A model generated the notes under the pieces. That model made no database searches. It had not been told where the DNA came from and saw nothing but the letters and a program-made list of their open reading frames with translations. DNA of 64,000 bases from JAYPEY01 sp964519245 (GTDB lineage Bacteria > Verrucomicrobiota > Verrucomicrobiia > Limisphaerales > JAYPEY01): NCBI GenBank assembly GCA_964519245.1, contig CAZFLK010000003.1, positions 1 through 64,000 on the forward strand, written 5' to 3'. Positions 1 to 7,571 of this stretch are shown here, one piece after another. The position numbers were made by a program, and so were the translations under genes. Numbering within the stretch: the stretch's first letter is position 1; every line of letters starts with the position of its first letter.

Positions 1-59
1 CCAAGCGCCGCACTTTTCGCCCGCCCGGCGCCGCACTTTCGGACCGGCGTTCACAAAAC

Positions 60-737
60 ATGAATACGTCCCATGCCAAATCCTGGTCGCTTGTCTTGCT
101 TCTTGCGCTCGCGGCGCATCTCCATGCCGAAGAGCCGAAATTCAAGTCCGAGCTGTTCAAGGCCGGAAAGCTGGTCTACTCCGACGACTTTGACGGGGAA
201 TTGAATCGGGAGCGCTGGGGAGCCAAGGGCACGAAAATCGAGGACGGAAAGCTGATCATCAGGCCGCAGTTCACCAATCGTGAGGAAGCGATGAAAAAGC
301 TGAAGCGCGATCATCATCTCGGACTGGAGCCGGTGGGGCATCTCAATCGCATCCCGGAGAAGTTCGTCTGTCACCTGCGTCACAAATGGGAAAAGCCGGA
401 GCTCACGCCCGGTCGACCCTCATTTCAAATCGGCCATCACATGATCGTCCTAGGTATCCTCGAAGACGGAGGTCACCGGATCAAACTGCCGAATGATGGG
501 CCCTCCTTTTCCGATCCCAAGTCGGGCATGAAGCTCAACGAATGGATCGACCTGGTCATCGAATACCAAAAGGGAACGATCCGCATCGCAGCGAACGGCC
601 ACGGCACAACCTACCGGCACGCCAAGGTGACCATCAACAACAAGAAGGACAAACATGGTCCCCGTTTCACCTTCAAGGGCGGTCCCGAATGTCGGATCGT
701 GTTCGATTTTGTCCGCCTCTGGGAGTGCGAGGATTAA
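60..737 (+). CDS. Secreted DUF1080-like / concanavalin-fold protein
   Basis: The 225-residue protein begins with a clear signal peptide (hydrophobic SLVLLLALAAHLHA, cleavage near residue 23). The mature part opens with KLVYSDDFDGELNRERWG, the usual first strand of DUF1080/LamG-like jelly-roll domains found in Planctomycetes and Verrucomicrobia, and ends with the matching last strand (IVFDFVRLWECED). Families of this fold bind or process carbohydrates; no catalytic residues can be assigned. It stands alone, about 95 bases before the next secreted gene on the same strand. Fold assignment is from motif resemblance, and the exact substrate is unknown. Confidence 0.7.
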   Translation: MNTSHAKSWSLVLLLALAAHLHAEEPKFKSELFKAGKLVYSDDFDGELNRERWGAKGTKIEDGKLIIRPQFTNREEAMKKLKRDHHLGLEPVGHLNRIPEKFVCHLRHKWEKPELTPGRPSFQIGHHMIVLGILEDGGHRIKLPNDGPSFSDPKSGMKLNEWIDLVIEYQKGTIRIAANGHGTTYRHAKVTINNKKDKHGPRFTFKGGPECRIVFDFVRLWECED

Positions 738-832
738 CAAACTCCTTCGTCAAATCCCACCCGGTTCGGCAGCAGTTGATGGACGATTTATTTCATTGTC
801 GAAATGGCCCTTGCCGGACTTGATTCAGACCC

Positions 833-2953
833 ATGAGTCGCCTCTCAAAGAGCATCGGCGTCATGTTGGCGGCTTGCATTTCGCCAGTAGACGCAGACCA
901 AGATCCCGATCCCTTGAATGCTTATGCGGATCGCTCCTACTACACCGCTGAGCAGAATGCCGTCATCTACTGGAGCCGGCAGGGAGGAGCGGAAGGTGAT
1001 TCGCCACGCTCTGTGCGGGTGACCTCAAGGTCAGGGAAGATCTTGGCGGTGAAAGAAGAGCCAGGCGCTGACAGGACCATCACGGTTCCCCTGAAAGACG
1101 TTTCACTCGGCACGCACTCGTTGCGGTTGGAGCTAGATTCCGGCAACCAGGAATCGCTTGGCTGTCGATTTGAAATCGTCAAACGCGAGCCGAAACCCGG
1201 GCGCGAATGGAAGATTGATCGAGTCAGTCGTGTGCTCCTCAAGGAAGGCAAGCCCCACTTCCCGTATGGAATGATCATGTATGCAATGGTTGCCCCGCGT
1301 GATGAGGATGCCTTTGAACTTGTCGCGGAGAAGCTGGGTATGAACTCCATTGTCCGCTGGTATAACAACCCGCCCGAGCAGGCTCTAGAGTATCACGAAA
1401 TGGCCGCCAAACATGGCTTGCAGGTGATCGAGCCCATGGCTCGCTTTTCCAAGGATTACATCAACGGCGCCAAACTTTCTCCGGCTTTCGATCAAGTCGT
1501 GGAAAAGAATCTGTCTCGAATCCGCGCGGGAATTGAAAAGGTGCGCGAACACCCTTCGCTGATGACCTACTACAACATAGATGAGCCTTTGAGGCAGAAC
1601 GTCGGAGCCGTGCGGAAACTCTACTCAGCCAACCGGGAGCTGGATGGCTACCACCCGACTTTTCTTCTATATTCGTCGTATGTTCCCTCGGGTGAACAAT
1701 TCACCTCCGGATGTGACATCCTGGGAATCGATCCCTATTGGACTCCGGCGGGGCATGGTCTGCGGGGGGACGTCAATTATGTAGCGAAAGCCGTGGCCCT
1801 GTGCCGACAACGAGCGAATGCGGCCCGGAAGGTCACCTGGATCGTGCCCATGGCCGAACTCTACAGCGGCATTCGGAAGCGCCCGTTGTTGAGAGAGGAA
1901 CAGTTCTGCCAATCCTATCTTTCGTTGATTCATGGGGCCAAGGGGTTGATCTATTTTCGTTACCCGGTCATGCACCAGCAATCACTTGAGACGCTTGAAG
2001 CTCTTGGGGAACAGATGGAATTGCTCGGCCCCATCGCGATCACGCCAGAGATCGAGCAGACGATTGACTACTCGCCCGTGCGTTTTGATCCCGTGAACAA
2101 TTCCTTCCCCGACGTGCAAGTTGCCTTGAAACGTCTGCCGTCCGGAAAGGGGTTGGCGCTTCTGGCTGCCAACACGCGGCCGTTTCCGGTGGATGCTGCC
2201 TTTCACGTTTCGACTCTCGGCAGTGCAGGCAAGGTCGCTTGCCTTTTTCGGAATGGCGACCTCGCAGTCGAGAATGCAGCATTCGCAGAGACCATCGAAC
2301 CCCTCGGCACGCGTGCCTATTTGCTGCCGGAGACGGGCAAGTTGGTGGCGCCGGTTCAGATCGCGGTCAGGGGCACGGCTCATCCCGAGCGGACAGATTC
2401 CCGTTTCGCCCAAGGTGTCCCGGACTCCGGCAGAGCGGAAAAAAGAAATCTTCTGGCAAATCCTGGGTTCGAGGCCGTGAGTTTTCGCGACTGGCCGGAT
2501 TACTATTTGTTCAACCCGCTGCGCTCCAGATATGGTGAGAAAAAAGTGAAAGAGCTGTACGGTCTGGATTCGGCGCGCTCGGTTGAAGGTGAATCATCTC
2601 TTTGGATGCGGGCTGACGGGACTCGTCCAATTCGCTTTTATACCGCCTGCTCACCGAATGCCGGGCAGAAGCCGAAGACTTATACCCTTTCCGGGTGGAT
2701 GCGCGCCGATCGTGAGGGCGTCAAGGCACGCTTTGTCGGATTTGGATACCGCGTTCCGAAACCGACTTTTGGGGCAAAGGAATTCACCCTGACGACCGAG
2801 TGGCGGCGCTACTCCGAAACCGGCATCCTGCCCCCCAACCTTCCCTCGTGGCACTCCGTAGGAGCGGAGATCATCGACGAACAGCCAGCCAAGGTTTGGT
2901 TCGATGCCATGCAACTCGAAGCAGGAACGAAGGCCACCGAGTATGATCCCTGA
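833..2953 (+). CDS. Secreted glycoside-hydrolase-like TIM-barrel protein with C-terminal carbohydrate-binding-like domain
   Basis: 706 residues with an N-terminal signal peptide (about residues 1-21, ending PVDADQD). After a beta-rich N-terminal region comes a segment (about 130-400) with the alternating pattern of a TIM barrel, including PYGMIMYAM, a conserved-looking YYNIDEP near residue 247 and DILGIDPYW near 298. The IDEP acidic pair is a plausible catalytic site. The last 170 residues begin NLLANPGFEAVSFRDW and end VWFDAMQLEAG, typical of CBM4/9-like jelly-roll modules that bind polysaccharide. No specific GH family can be named with confidence. It probably acts outside the cell or in the periplasm on glycans. 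Confidence 0.65.
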   Translation: MSRLSKSIGVMLAACISPVDADQDPDPLNAYADRSYYTAEQNAVIYWSRQGGAEGDSPRSVRVTSRSGKILAVKEEPGADRTITVPLKDVSLGTHSLRLELDSGNQESLGCRFEIVKREPKPGREWKIDRVSRVLLKEGKPHFPYGMIMYAMVAPRDEDAFELVAEKLGMNSIVRWYNNPPEQALEYHEMAAKHGLQVIEPMARFSKDYINGAKLSPAFDQVVEKNLSRIRAGIEKVREHPSLMTYYNIDEPLRQNVGAVRKLYSANRELDGYHPTFLLYSSYVPSGEQFTSGCDILGIDPYWTPAGHGLRGDVNYVAKAVALCRQRANAARKVTWIVPMAELYSGIRKRPLLREEQFCQSYLSLIHGAKGLIYFRYPVMHQQSLETLEALGEQMELLGPIAITPEIEQTIDYSPVRFDPVNNSFPDVQVALKRLPSGKGLALLAANTRPFPVDAAFHVSTLGSAGKVACLFRNGDLAVENAAFAETIEPLGTRAYLLPETGKLVAPVQIAVRGTAHPERTDSRFAQGVPDSGRAEKRNLLANPGFEAVSFRDWPDYYLFNPLRSRYGEKKVKELYGLDSARSVEGESSLWMRADGTRPIRFYTACSPNAGQKPKTYTLSGWMRADREGVKARFVGFGYRVPKPTFGAKEFTLTTEWRRYSETGILPPNLPSWHSVGAEIIDEQPAKVWFDAMQLEAGTKATEYDP

Positions 2954-3016
2954 GACGTTCCCGCAAGGAGATAGAGGAACAATTGGCGCGGCTGCGACGC
3001 CGCGAAGACAACCGCG

Positions 3017-3218
3017 ATGTGGCGCTGGGCGATCCACAGCAGCAAGTGCCTGCCGGTCATTCTTACGGGGGGAAGGCTTCCAACATGGCCAGCGACTTGC
3101 CTTCGGTGGCCAATACAACGCGCCGCTTCACATTGGCTTCGTCAGCATGCTGCAGAAGATGGGCATCGACTCCAATCAATTTGCCGGCAGCGCCGGAACA
3201 TTGACCGGACTGGTGTGA
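3017..3218 (+). pseudogene. Remnant of a DUF1552 gene (C-terminus only, frameshifted)
   Basis: One frame reads SSKCLPVILTGG; after a one-base shift in the six-G run at 3067-3072 the next frame reads GFQHGQRLAFGG, then FVSMLQKMGI and GTLTGLV before a TGA at 3216. This is the canonical C-terminal signature of DUF1552 proteins (LPVILAGGGFKHGQHLAF, then SMLQRMGI). The intact DUF1552 gene at 5777 ends with a related but different sequence, so this is not a simple copy of it. No start or N-terminal two-thirds is present. The bases from 2954 to 3016 carry nothing recognisable. Confidence 0.7.
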
Positions 3219-3255
3219 GAGCCATTTAATGGTCCCGACCAAGTTTTTTCATCAC

Positions 3256-4527
3256 ATGAACTCATCAGAATCAAAGACAGACCGTCGCGACTTCCTGCAG
3301 CAATCCGTCATGGGCGCGGCCGCCGCGGGCCTGACCATCGCCTCAACCTCCCACGTAACGGCGCAAACCGTCGCTGACGCGGCCGAGGTGGAAATCACGA
3401 ACGACGTCGACGTTCTCGTGGTCGGCGGCGGCACGGCGGGACACGTCGCCGCGATTCAAGCGGGACGCGCCGGAGCGAAGACCTTGATCCTGGAACGCAA
3501 CAGCCAGCTCGGCGGCACCACGACCACCGGAGGCGTGGCCTTTCCCGGTCTCTTCGACGCCTGGGGCAAACAGGTGATCGCCGGCATCGGTTGGGAGCTG
3601 GTGAAGGAGAGCGTCGAGCTCGACGGCGGCCAATTTCCGAACTTCGCCAAGGTCCCGCAACGGCATTGGCAGAATCAGGTTTACACCAACCAGTTCCTCT
3701 ACGCGGTCCTGGCCGAGGAGAAATGCGCGCAGGCGGGCGTGGAGATTGCCTATTACGAGTTCCCGGAGACGGTGACGAAGACCGACAAGGGCTGGCTGGT
3801 CGACTGCGTCGGCTTCGGAACCAAGCGTCGCGTGCGCTGCAAGCAGATCATCGACTGCACCGGCGGGGCCGAAGTGGTGGGCATGCTCGGATTTTCGCGC
3901 CTGCGTGAAGAGGAGCGGCAACCGGGATCCTACCTGTTCATGATGGGCAAGAACCACGAACCCGGAAGGAATCAGATTCATCGGCTTTACGTCCACGGCG
4001 CGGATTCAACGAACTCCCGCACTGCGACCCAGGCCAACCTGACCGGCCGGAAAACGATCCTCGCCCGGGTGCGCGAGAAAAAGCAGCGGCTGATGCACCT
4101 GCAGCCGGAAACAGGCTTCCGCGAGACCTACCGCATCCAGGGTGAGACCCTGATCACCGTGAATGACTACACCTCCGGTCGCGTGTTTGACGACGCGATC
4201 AGCTATGCGTTCTATCCCGTTGACCTTCACACCAAGACGGGTGTCAAACCCAAGCCCTTGAAGCGCGGCAAGGTCCCGACCATTCCATTGCGCGCCCTGA
4301 TCCCCAAAGGCAGCCGCAACCTCATCGTCGCCGGCCGTTGCGTCAGCAGCGATCGCCTCGCCAACTCCGGCCTGCGTGTCCAAGCCTCCTGCATGGGCAT
4401 GGGTCAAGCTGCCGCCGTGGCCGCGACTCTGGCTGCCAAGGCCGGCGCGACTCCATTGGAGGTTCCTTTGGAAGAGATCCATGCCGTCTTGCGCAAGCAC
4501 GGCCAGATCATTCCGGGGAAAGCGTAG
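3256..4527 (+). CDS. Tat-exported FAD-dependent oxidoreductase
   Basis: I place the start at the ATG of MNSSESKTDRRDFLQQS, giving 423 residues; an upstream in-frame ATG (3229) would only add nine residues before the Tat motif. The twin-arginine signal (DRRDFLQQS, then an Ala-rich hydrophobic stretch ending HVTAQ) implies export of the folded flavoprotein. The Rossmann dinucleotide site is VVGGGTAGHVAAIQAG followed by an acidic residue in LILERNSQLGG, as in the FAD_oxidored (pfam12831) family, and the C-terminal NLIVAGRCVSSD motif also fits. The substrate is unknown. The next intact gene encodes a membrane redox-like protein, so a shared electron-transfer role is possible. Confidence 0.8.
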   Translation: MNSSESKTDRRDFLQQSVMGAAAAGLTIASTSHVTAQTVADAAEVEITNDVDVLVVGGGTAGHVAAIQAGRAGAKTLILERNSQLGGTTTTGGVAFPGLFDAWGKQVIAGIGWELVKESVELDGGQFPNFAKVPQRHWQNQVYTNQFLYAVLAEEKCAQAGVEIAYYEFPETVTKTDKGWLVDCVGFGTKRRVRCKQIIDCTGGAEVVGMLGFSRLREEERQPGSYLFMMGKNHEPGRNQIHRLYVHGADSTNSRTATQANLTGRKTILARVREKKQRLMHLQPETGFRETYRIQGETLITVNDYTSGRVFDDAISYAFYPVDLHTKTGVKPKPLKRGKVPTIPLRALIPKGSRNLIVAGRCVSSDRLANSGLRVQASCMGMGQAAAVAATLAAKAGATPLEVPLEEIHAVLRKHGQIIPGKA

Positions 4528-4644
4528 CCAGGTAGGCAAAGGAACCGTCCTCGCTTCGTTACGCCGGGTCAAAATGGGGGTAGGGGAATGCTGAATCGTT
4601 CATTCTATAGAGCGGGCTTATGAGTTTTGTGGGAGCCATTGTGT

Positions 4645-4728
4645 CGCCGCTTTGCGGCGTTGAAGTGGGGCCTTTGGGCCAAAGGCCCCTACCAGCGCAG
4701 GTGGGGACATCTCGCCGAGAGGTCCCAC
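4645..4728. repeat. Cluster of three hairpins between two genes
   Basis: Three inverted repeats follow one another: CGCCGC-TTT-GCGGCG (4645-4659), a perfect 11-bp stem GGGGCCTTTGG with a one-base loop (4667-4689), and an imperfect stem from 4701 to 4728. They fill the 214-base gap between the FAD oxidoreductase and the next gene. The composite, modular look resembles a dispersed palindromic element, though it may also act as terminator of the upstream gene. There is no U-tract. Confidence 0.6.
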
Positions 4729-4741
4729 TTTAGAGTCCCGC

Positions 4742-5668
4742 ATGAAGACCACCAAACGCAGCTTCGTCTCCCTCCTTACCGCACTGAGCTTCGCGGTCCT
4801 GGCGGTGACCGGTGTGCTGGCGTTCGTTCGCCCGTTCTCGATCCAGGTGGTCGGCCTGCACGCCTTGATGGGTTTCGTCTTTGTCGGACTCATCGCGTTG
4901 CACGTATTCAACAACTCCGGCCACCTGAACCGCTACCTTCGCAGCAAGGAGCTCTGGGCGACAGCAGGCATTGCCATTGCATTGACCGGACTCTTTTTCT
5001 GGCAACCCGCTCCGATCAAGAGCCTGCTTGGCTTGAGCCAGAATCTCGGCCCCGCCCTCGATCGCTTTGAAGTCACCGAAAAGGGGATGATCTATCGCTA
5101 CGACCCAATCCCTGATTACCGGATGACGCTGAACGTCCGGGCGGGTTCGGAATTCGACACAAACGCTCCGCCCCACGTGGCGATCTGGCTGGAGAACGCG
5201 TCCTTCTATCACATCAAGACGCTGCATGAGACAGGCGGCCGCGCCGCGTTGCCCTATTGGGATTTCAAGATGCGCGGCTGGGAGGAAGCCAAACGCAAGG
5301 CCGAGGAATCCGGAAAGGATCTCGCGGAAGAACTCGGTGTCGACGCGATCTCCGGCGCGACACAGAACAGCTCCTTTGATCCTGCCGACTACATCCTCCC
5401 ATCCGATCCGGACAACCCGATGCCCTACCGGCTCGTGATCGAGATTGACCGGCCGGACGATGAGCAGCCGTCATTGGTCTACGCCGTCGAAATCGACAAC
5501 TCCGATTCCCGCGCCTTCCAACTGCTTGAGCTGATGGGTTATCCCAAGCGGGAAGAGGACGAAGGCGGAAAGGAAGTCTGGGCTCTCTACTACGTGGATG
5601 AACGATTCACCACGGCCCTACAGCTGATCGACAGCGCGCTCCTGACCATCGACCGCGCTCCTCGATAA
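4742..5668 (+). CDS. DUF4405-type membrane protein with periplasmic DUF2271-like domain and SGAT flavinylation-like motif
   Basis: 308 residues. Three membrane segments lie at about 8-29, 37-56 and 72-93; His40 (GLHALMG) and His54 (ALHVFNN) are placed like heme ligands of the DUF4405 cytochrome-b-like family. The soluble remainder (about 110-308) holds MTLNVRAGSEFDTNAPPHVA and IWLENA, similar to DUF2271 domains. Residues 201-207 read DAISGAT, matching the D-x-x-(S/T)-G-A-T site on which ApbE attaches FMN, so Thr207 is a candidate flavinylated residue. The protein probably moves electrons between the membrane and a periplasmic partner. No apbE gene is visible here. Family naming is from motifs only. 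Confidence 0.6.
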   Translation: MKTTKRSFVSLLTALSFAVLAVTGVLAFVRPFSIQVVGLHALMGFVFVGLIALHVFNNSGHLNRYLRSKELWATAGIAIALTGLFFWQPAPIKSLLGLSQNLGPALDRFEVTEKGMIYRYDPIPDYRMTLNVRAGSEFDTNAPPHVAIWLENASFYHIKTLHETGGRAALPYWDFKMRGWEEAKRKAEESGKDLAEELGVDAISGATQNSSFDPADYILPSDPDNPMPYRLVIEIDRPDDEQPSLVYAVEIDNSDSRAFQLLELMGYPKREEDEGGKEVWALYYVDERFTTALQLIDSALLTIDRAPR

Positions 5669-5776
5669 ACCATTGAACGACGAATTTTTTTGTCCAATAT
5701 TCCGTCTTTCTGTGGACCTGTTGCAGAAATCACGGTTCGTGCCCATGCTGGCCACGGACAACAACACGAAAAGTTT

Positions 5777-7063
5777 ATGAACCCGAAACTCAATCGCCGT
5801 CACTTTCTCCGCGGAACGGGAGCGCTGATCGCGCTGCCGGCGCTGGAGTCCATCGGCTTTCAGGCTTTTGCCTCGGCTGCCGCCAACGCGCCCGCCGCGT
5901 CGCCCAAACGCGCCGTCTTCATGGGCATCGGTTTTGGGGTGACGAAGGAGACGTGGTTTCCCGACATCAATCAAACGGGAGTGGACTACCAGCTTTCCGA
6001 AGGTCTCGCGCCCCTGGCGCGCCACAAGTCGGACATCACTGTGGTGCAGGGTTGCGCGAACCAGTACGCCAACGAGGCGCACTGGGGCAGCACCTTCTGG
6101 CTCACCGGAGCCAATCGCTATTCCGTGCCCGGCCAGAACATGGCCAACAGCATCTCCGCCGACCAGGTCGTCGCGCAGCAACTGGGTGGAGACACCCGCT
6201 TCGCCTCGCTCCAACTCAACGGGTCCGATCTTCAGGGTCACGGCCCCGGACTTTCCCTGGCCTGGGATCAACGCGGCAAACCCGTCGCCGGCCAGGACGA
6301 TCCGGTTCAGCTCTTCCACAAACTCTTCTCGGCCGATGAGATGCCGTTGGAACAACGCCAGGCGGCCATCGCGGAAAACCGCAGCGTCCTCGACGCCGTC
6401 CTCACCGAGGCCAAACGCGTCCAGCGCGGCCTCACCAAAACAGACACCGACAAGCTCGATGAGTATTTCCAGGGCATTCGCGACATCGAAGTCCGCTTGG
6501 GCAAGGACGAGGACTGGCTCGACGTGCCCAAGGCCAAGGCGCCTTTGAAAGAGCCTGCTCCCGGCCTCAAGGGCAAGGAAGAGATCAAGGTGATGTACGA
6601 CCTCATCCTCGCTGCCCTGCAGACGGACAGCACGAGGGCCATGACCTACCGTATGCCGGCGCAGTCGCTCTTGCAGAGTCTCGACCTCAAACCGAGCGCC
6701 CACAATGTGAGCCACTATTCTCCGGGGGCGCGCATGGACGCGTCCAAAGCGAGGGACAAAGCACACAGTGAACTCCTGGCCGGATTCATCGACAAACTGA
6801 AAGCGACCAAGGAAGCCGACGGCTCAAGCCTCTTCGACCACACCACCGCGGCCTTCGGCTCGAACATCAGCTCCATCCACTACCTCACCAATTGCCCGAC
6901 CGTCCTCACCGGCGGCGGAGCCAAATTGAAACTCGGCCAACATCTCGTCCTGCCCGATGACACACCACTGTGCAATGTATGGCTCACGATGTTGCATGGG
7001 ATGGGAATCAACGTTGAACGCCACGGCGACAGCTCGGGTGTCGTGAAGCAGCTGCAAGCCTGA
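5777..7063 (+). CDS. DUF1552 family protein, Tat-exported
   Basis: The start is set at MNPKLNRRHFLRG because this places a twin-arginine motif (NRRHFLRGTGAL) at the N-terminus; an in-frame upstream start at 5690 would add 29 unrelated residues. The 428-residue protein shows the DUF1552 signatures: FMGIGFGVTKETWFPD near the N-terminus and CPTVLTGGGAKLKLGQHL and NVWLTMLHGMGI at the end. DUF1552 belongs to the alkaline-phosphatase-like clan with DUF1501. In these phyla it is normally adjacent to a DUF1592 cytochrome-like gene, and here that partner (7572) is separated from it only by the GxxExxY cassette. Its biochemical role is unknown. Confidence 0.85.
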   Translation: MNPKLNRRHFLRGTGALIALPALESIGFQAFASAAANAPAASPKRAVFMGIGFGVTKETWFPDINQTGVDYQLSEGLAPLARHKSDITVVQGCANQYANEAHWGSTFWLTGANRYSVPGQNMANSISADQVVAQQLGGDTRFASLQLNGSDLQGHGPGLSLAWDQRGKPVAGQDDPVQLFHKLFSADEMPLEQRQAAIAENRSVLDAVLTEAKRVQRGLTKTDTDKLDEYFQGIRDIEVRLGKDEDWLDVPKAKAPLKEPAPGLKGKEEIKVMYDLILAALQTDSTRAMTYRMPAQSLLQSLDLKPSAHNVSHYSPGARMDASKARDKAHSELLAGFIDKLKATKEADGSSLFDHTTAAFGSNISSIHYLTNCPTVLTGGGAKLKLGQHLVLPDDTPLCNVWLTMLHGMGINVERHGDSSGVVKQLQA

Positions 7064-7067
7064 TTGT

Positions 7068-7143
7068 CTCGCACAAAGGCACAAAGACTCAAAGGGAAAG
7101 ACAACTGTTGCAGATTCTTCGTGGCTCTGTGGCTTCGTGCGAG
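7068..7143. repeat. Left palindromic repeat of the cassette
   Basis: The arm 7068-7095 (CTCGCACAAAGGCACAAAG and following bases) pairs imperfectly with the arm 7117-7143 (CTTCGTGGCTCTGTGGCTTC, then GTGCGAG). This is the familiar 'cacaaag/ctttgtg' type of dispersed palindrome. It begins four bases after the DUF1552 stop codon, so it may also end that transcript. Confidence 0.65.
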
Positions 7144-7162
7144 CGCCCGGGAACGAACCAAC

Positions 7163-7540
7163 ATGAACGACGAGCTTGAACAGATTGCGAAGGATGTGGT
7201 CGATGCGAGCATGAAGTTGCACATGGCTCTGGGGCCAGGTCTGCTGGAGTCGGTGTATACAGTGATCCTTCAGAAGAAACTGCAGGAACGCGGCTACCAG
7301 GTTGAGCGCGAAGTTCCGATTCCGGTCGAGTATGAGGGCCTTCAGTTTGAGATCGGGTTTCGCGCGGACCTGATCATCAACGATTGTTTCATCGTTGAAT
7401 TGAAGTCCGTCGAGAAGTTGGCGCCGGTCCATGCCAAGCAACTCCTCACCTACCTGAAAGTGACCGATATCCGCCTTGGTCTGCTGATCAACTTTGGCGA
7501 GGCATTGCTGAAAGACGGAATCAAACGAATCGCGAATTGA
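7163..7540 (+). CDS. GxxExxY protein (PD-(D/E)XK nuclease-like)
   Basis: The start is placed at MNDELEQIAKDV, since the 33 residues upstream in the same frame are translated palindrome. The 125-residue product carries the defining GLLESVY motif (G-x-x-E-x-x-Y) and a PD-(D/E)XK-like core: acidic residue in FRADLII followed by FIVELKSV. Such proteins are found scattered in bacterial genomes, often between unrelated genes, and their function is not established; a nuclease-related role is suggested by the fold only. It sits inside a palindrome-bounded cassette. Confidence 0.8.
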   Translation: MNDELEQIAKDVVDASMKLHMALGPGLLESVYTVILQKKLQERGYQVEREVPIPVEYEGLQFEIGFRADLIINDCFIVELKSVEKLAPVHAKQLLTYLKVTDIRLGLLINFGEALLKDGIKRIAN

Positions 7541-7571
7541 GCGCTCAAGAATACCGCGCAAAGAAAGAACA

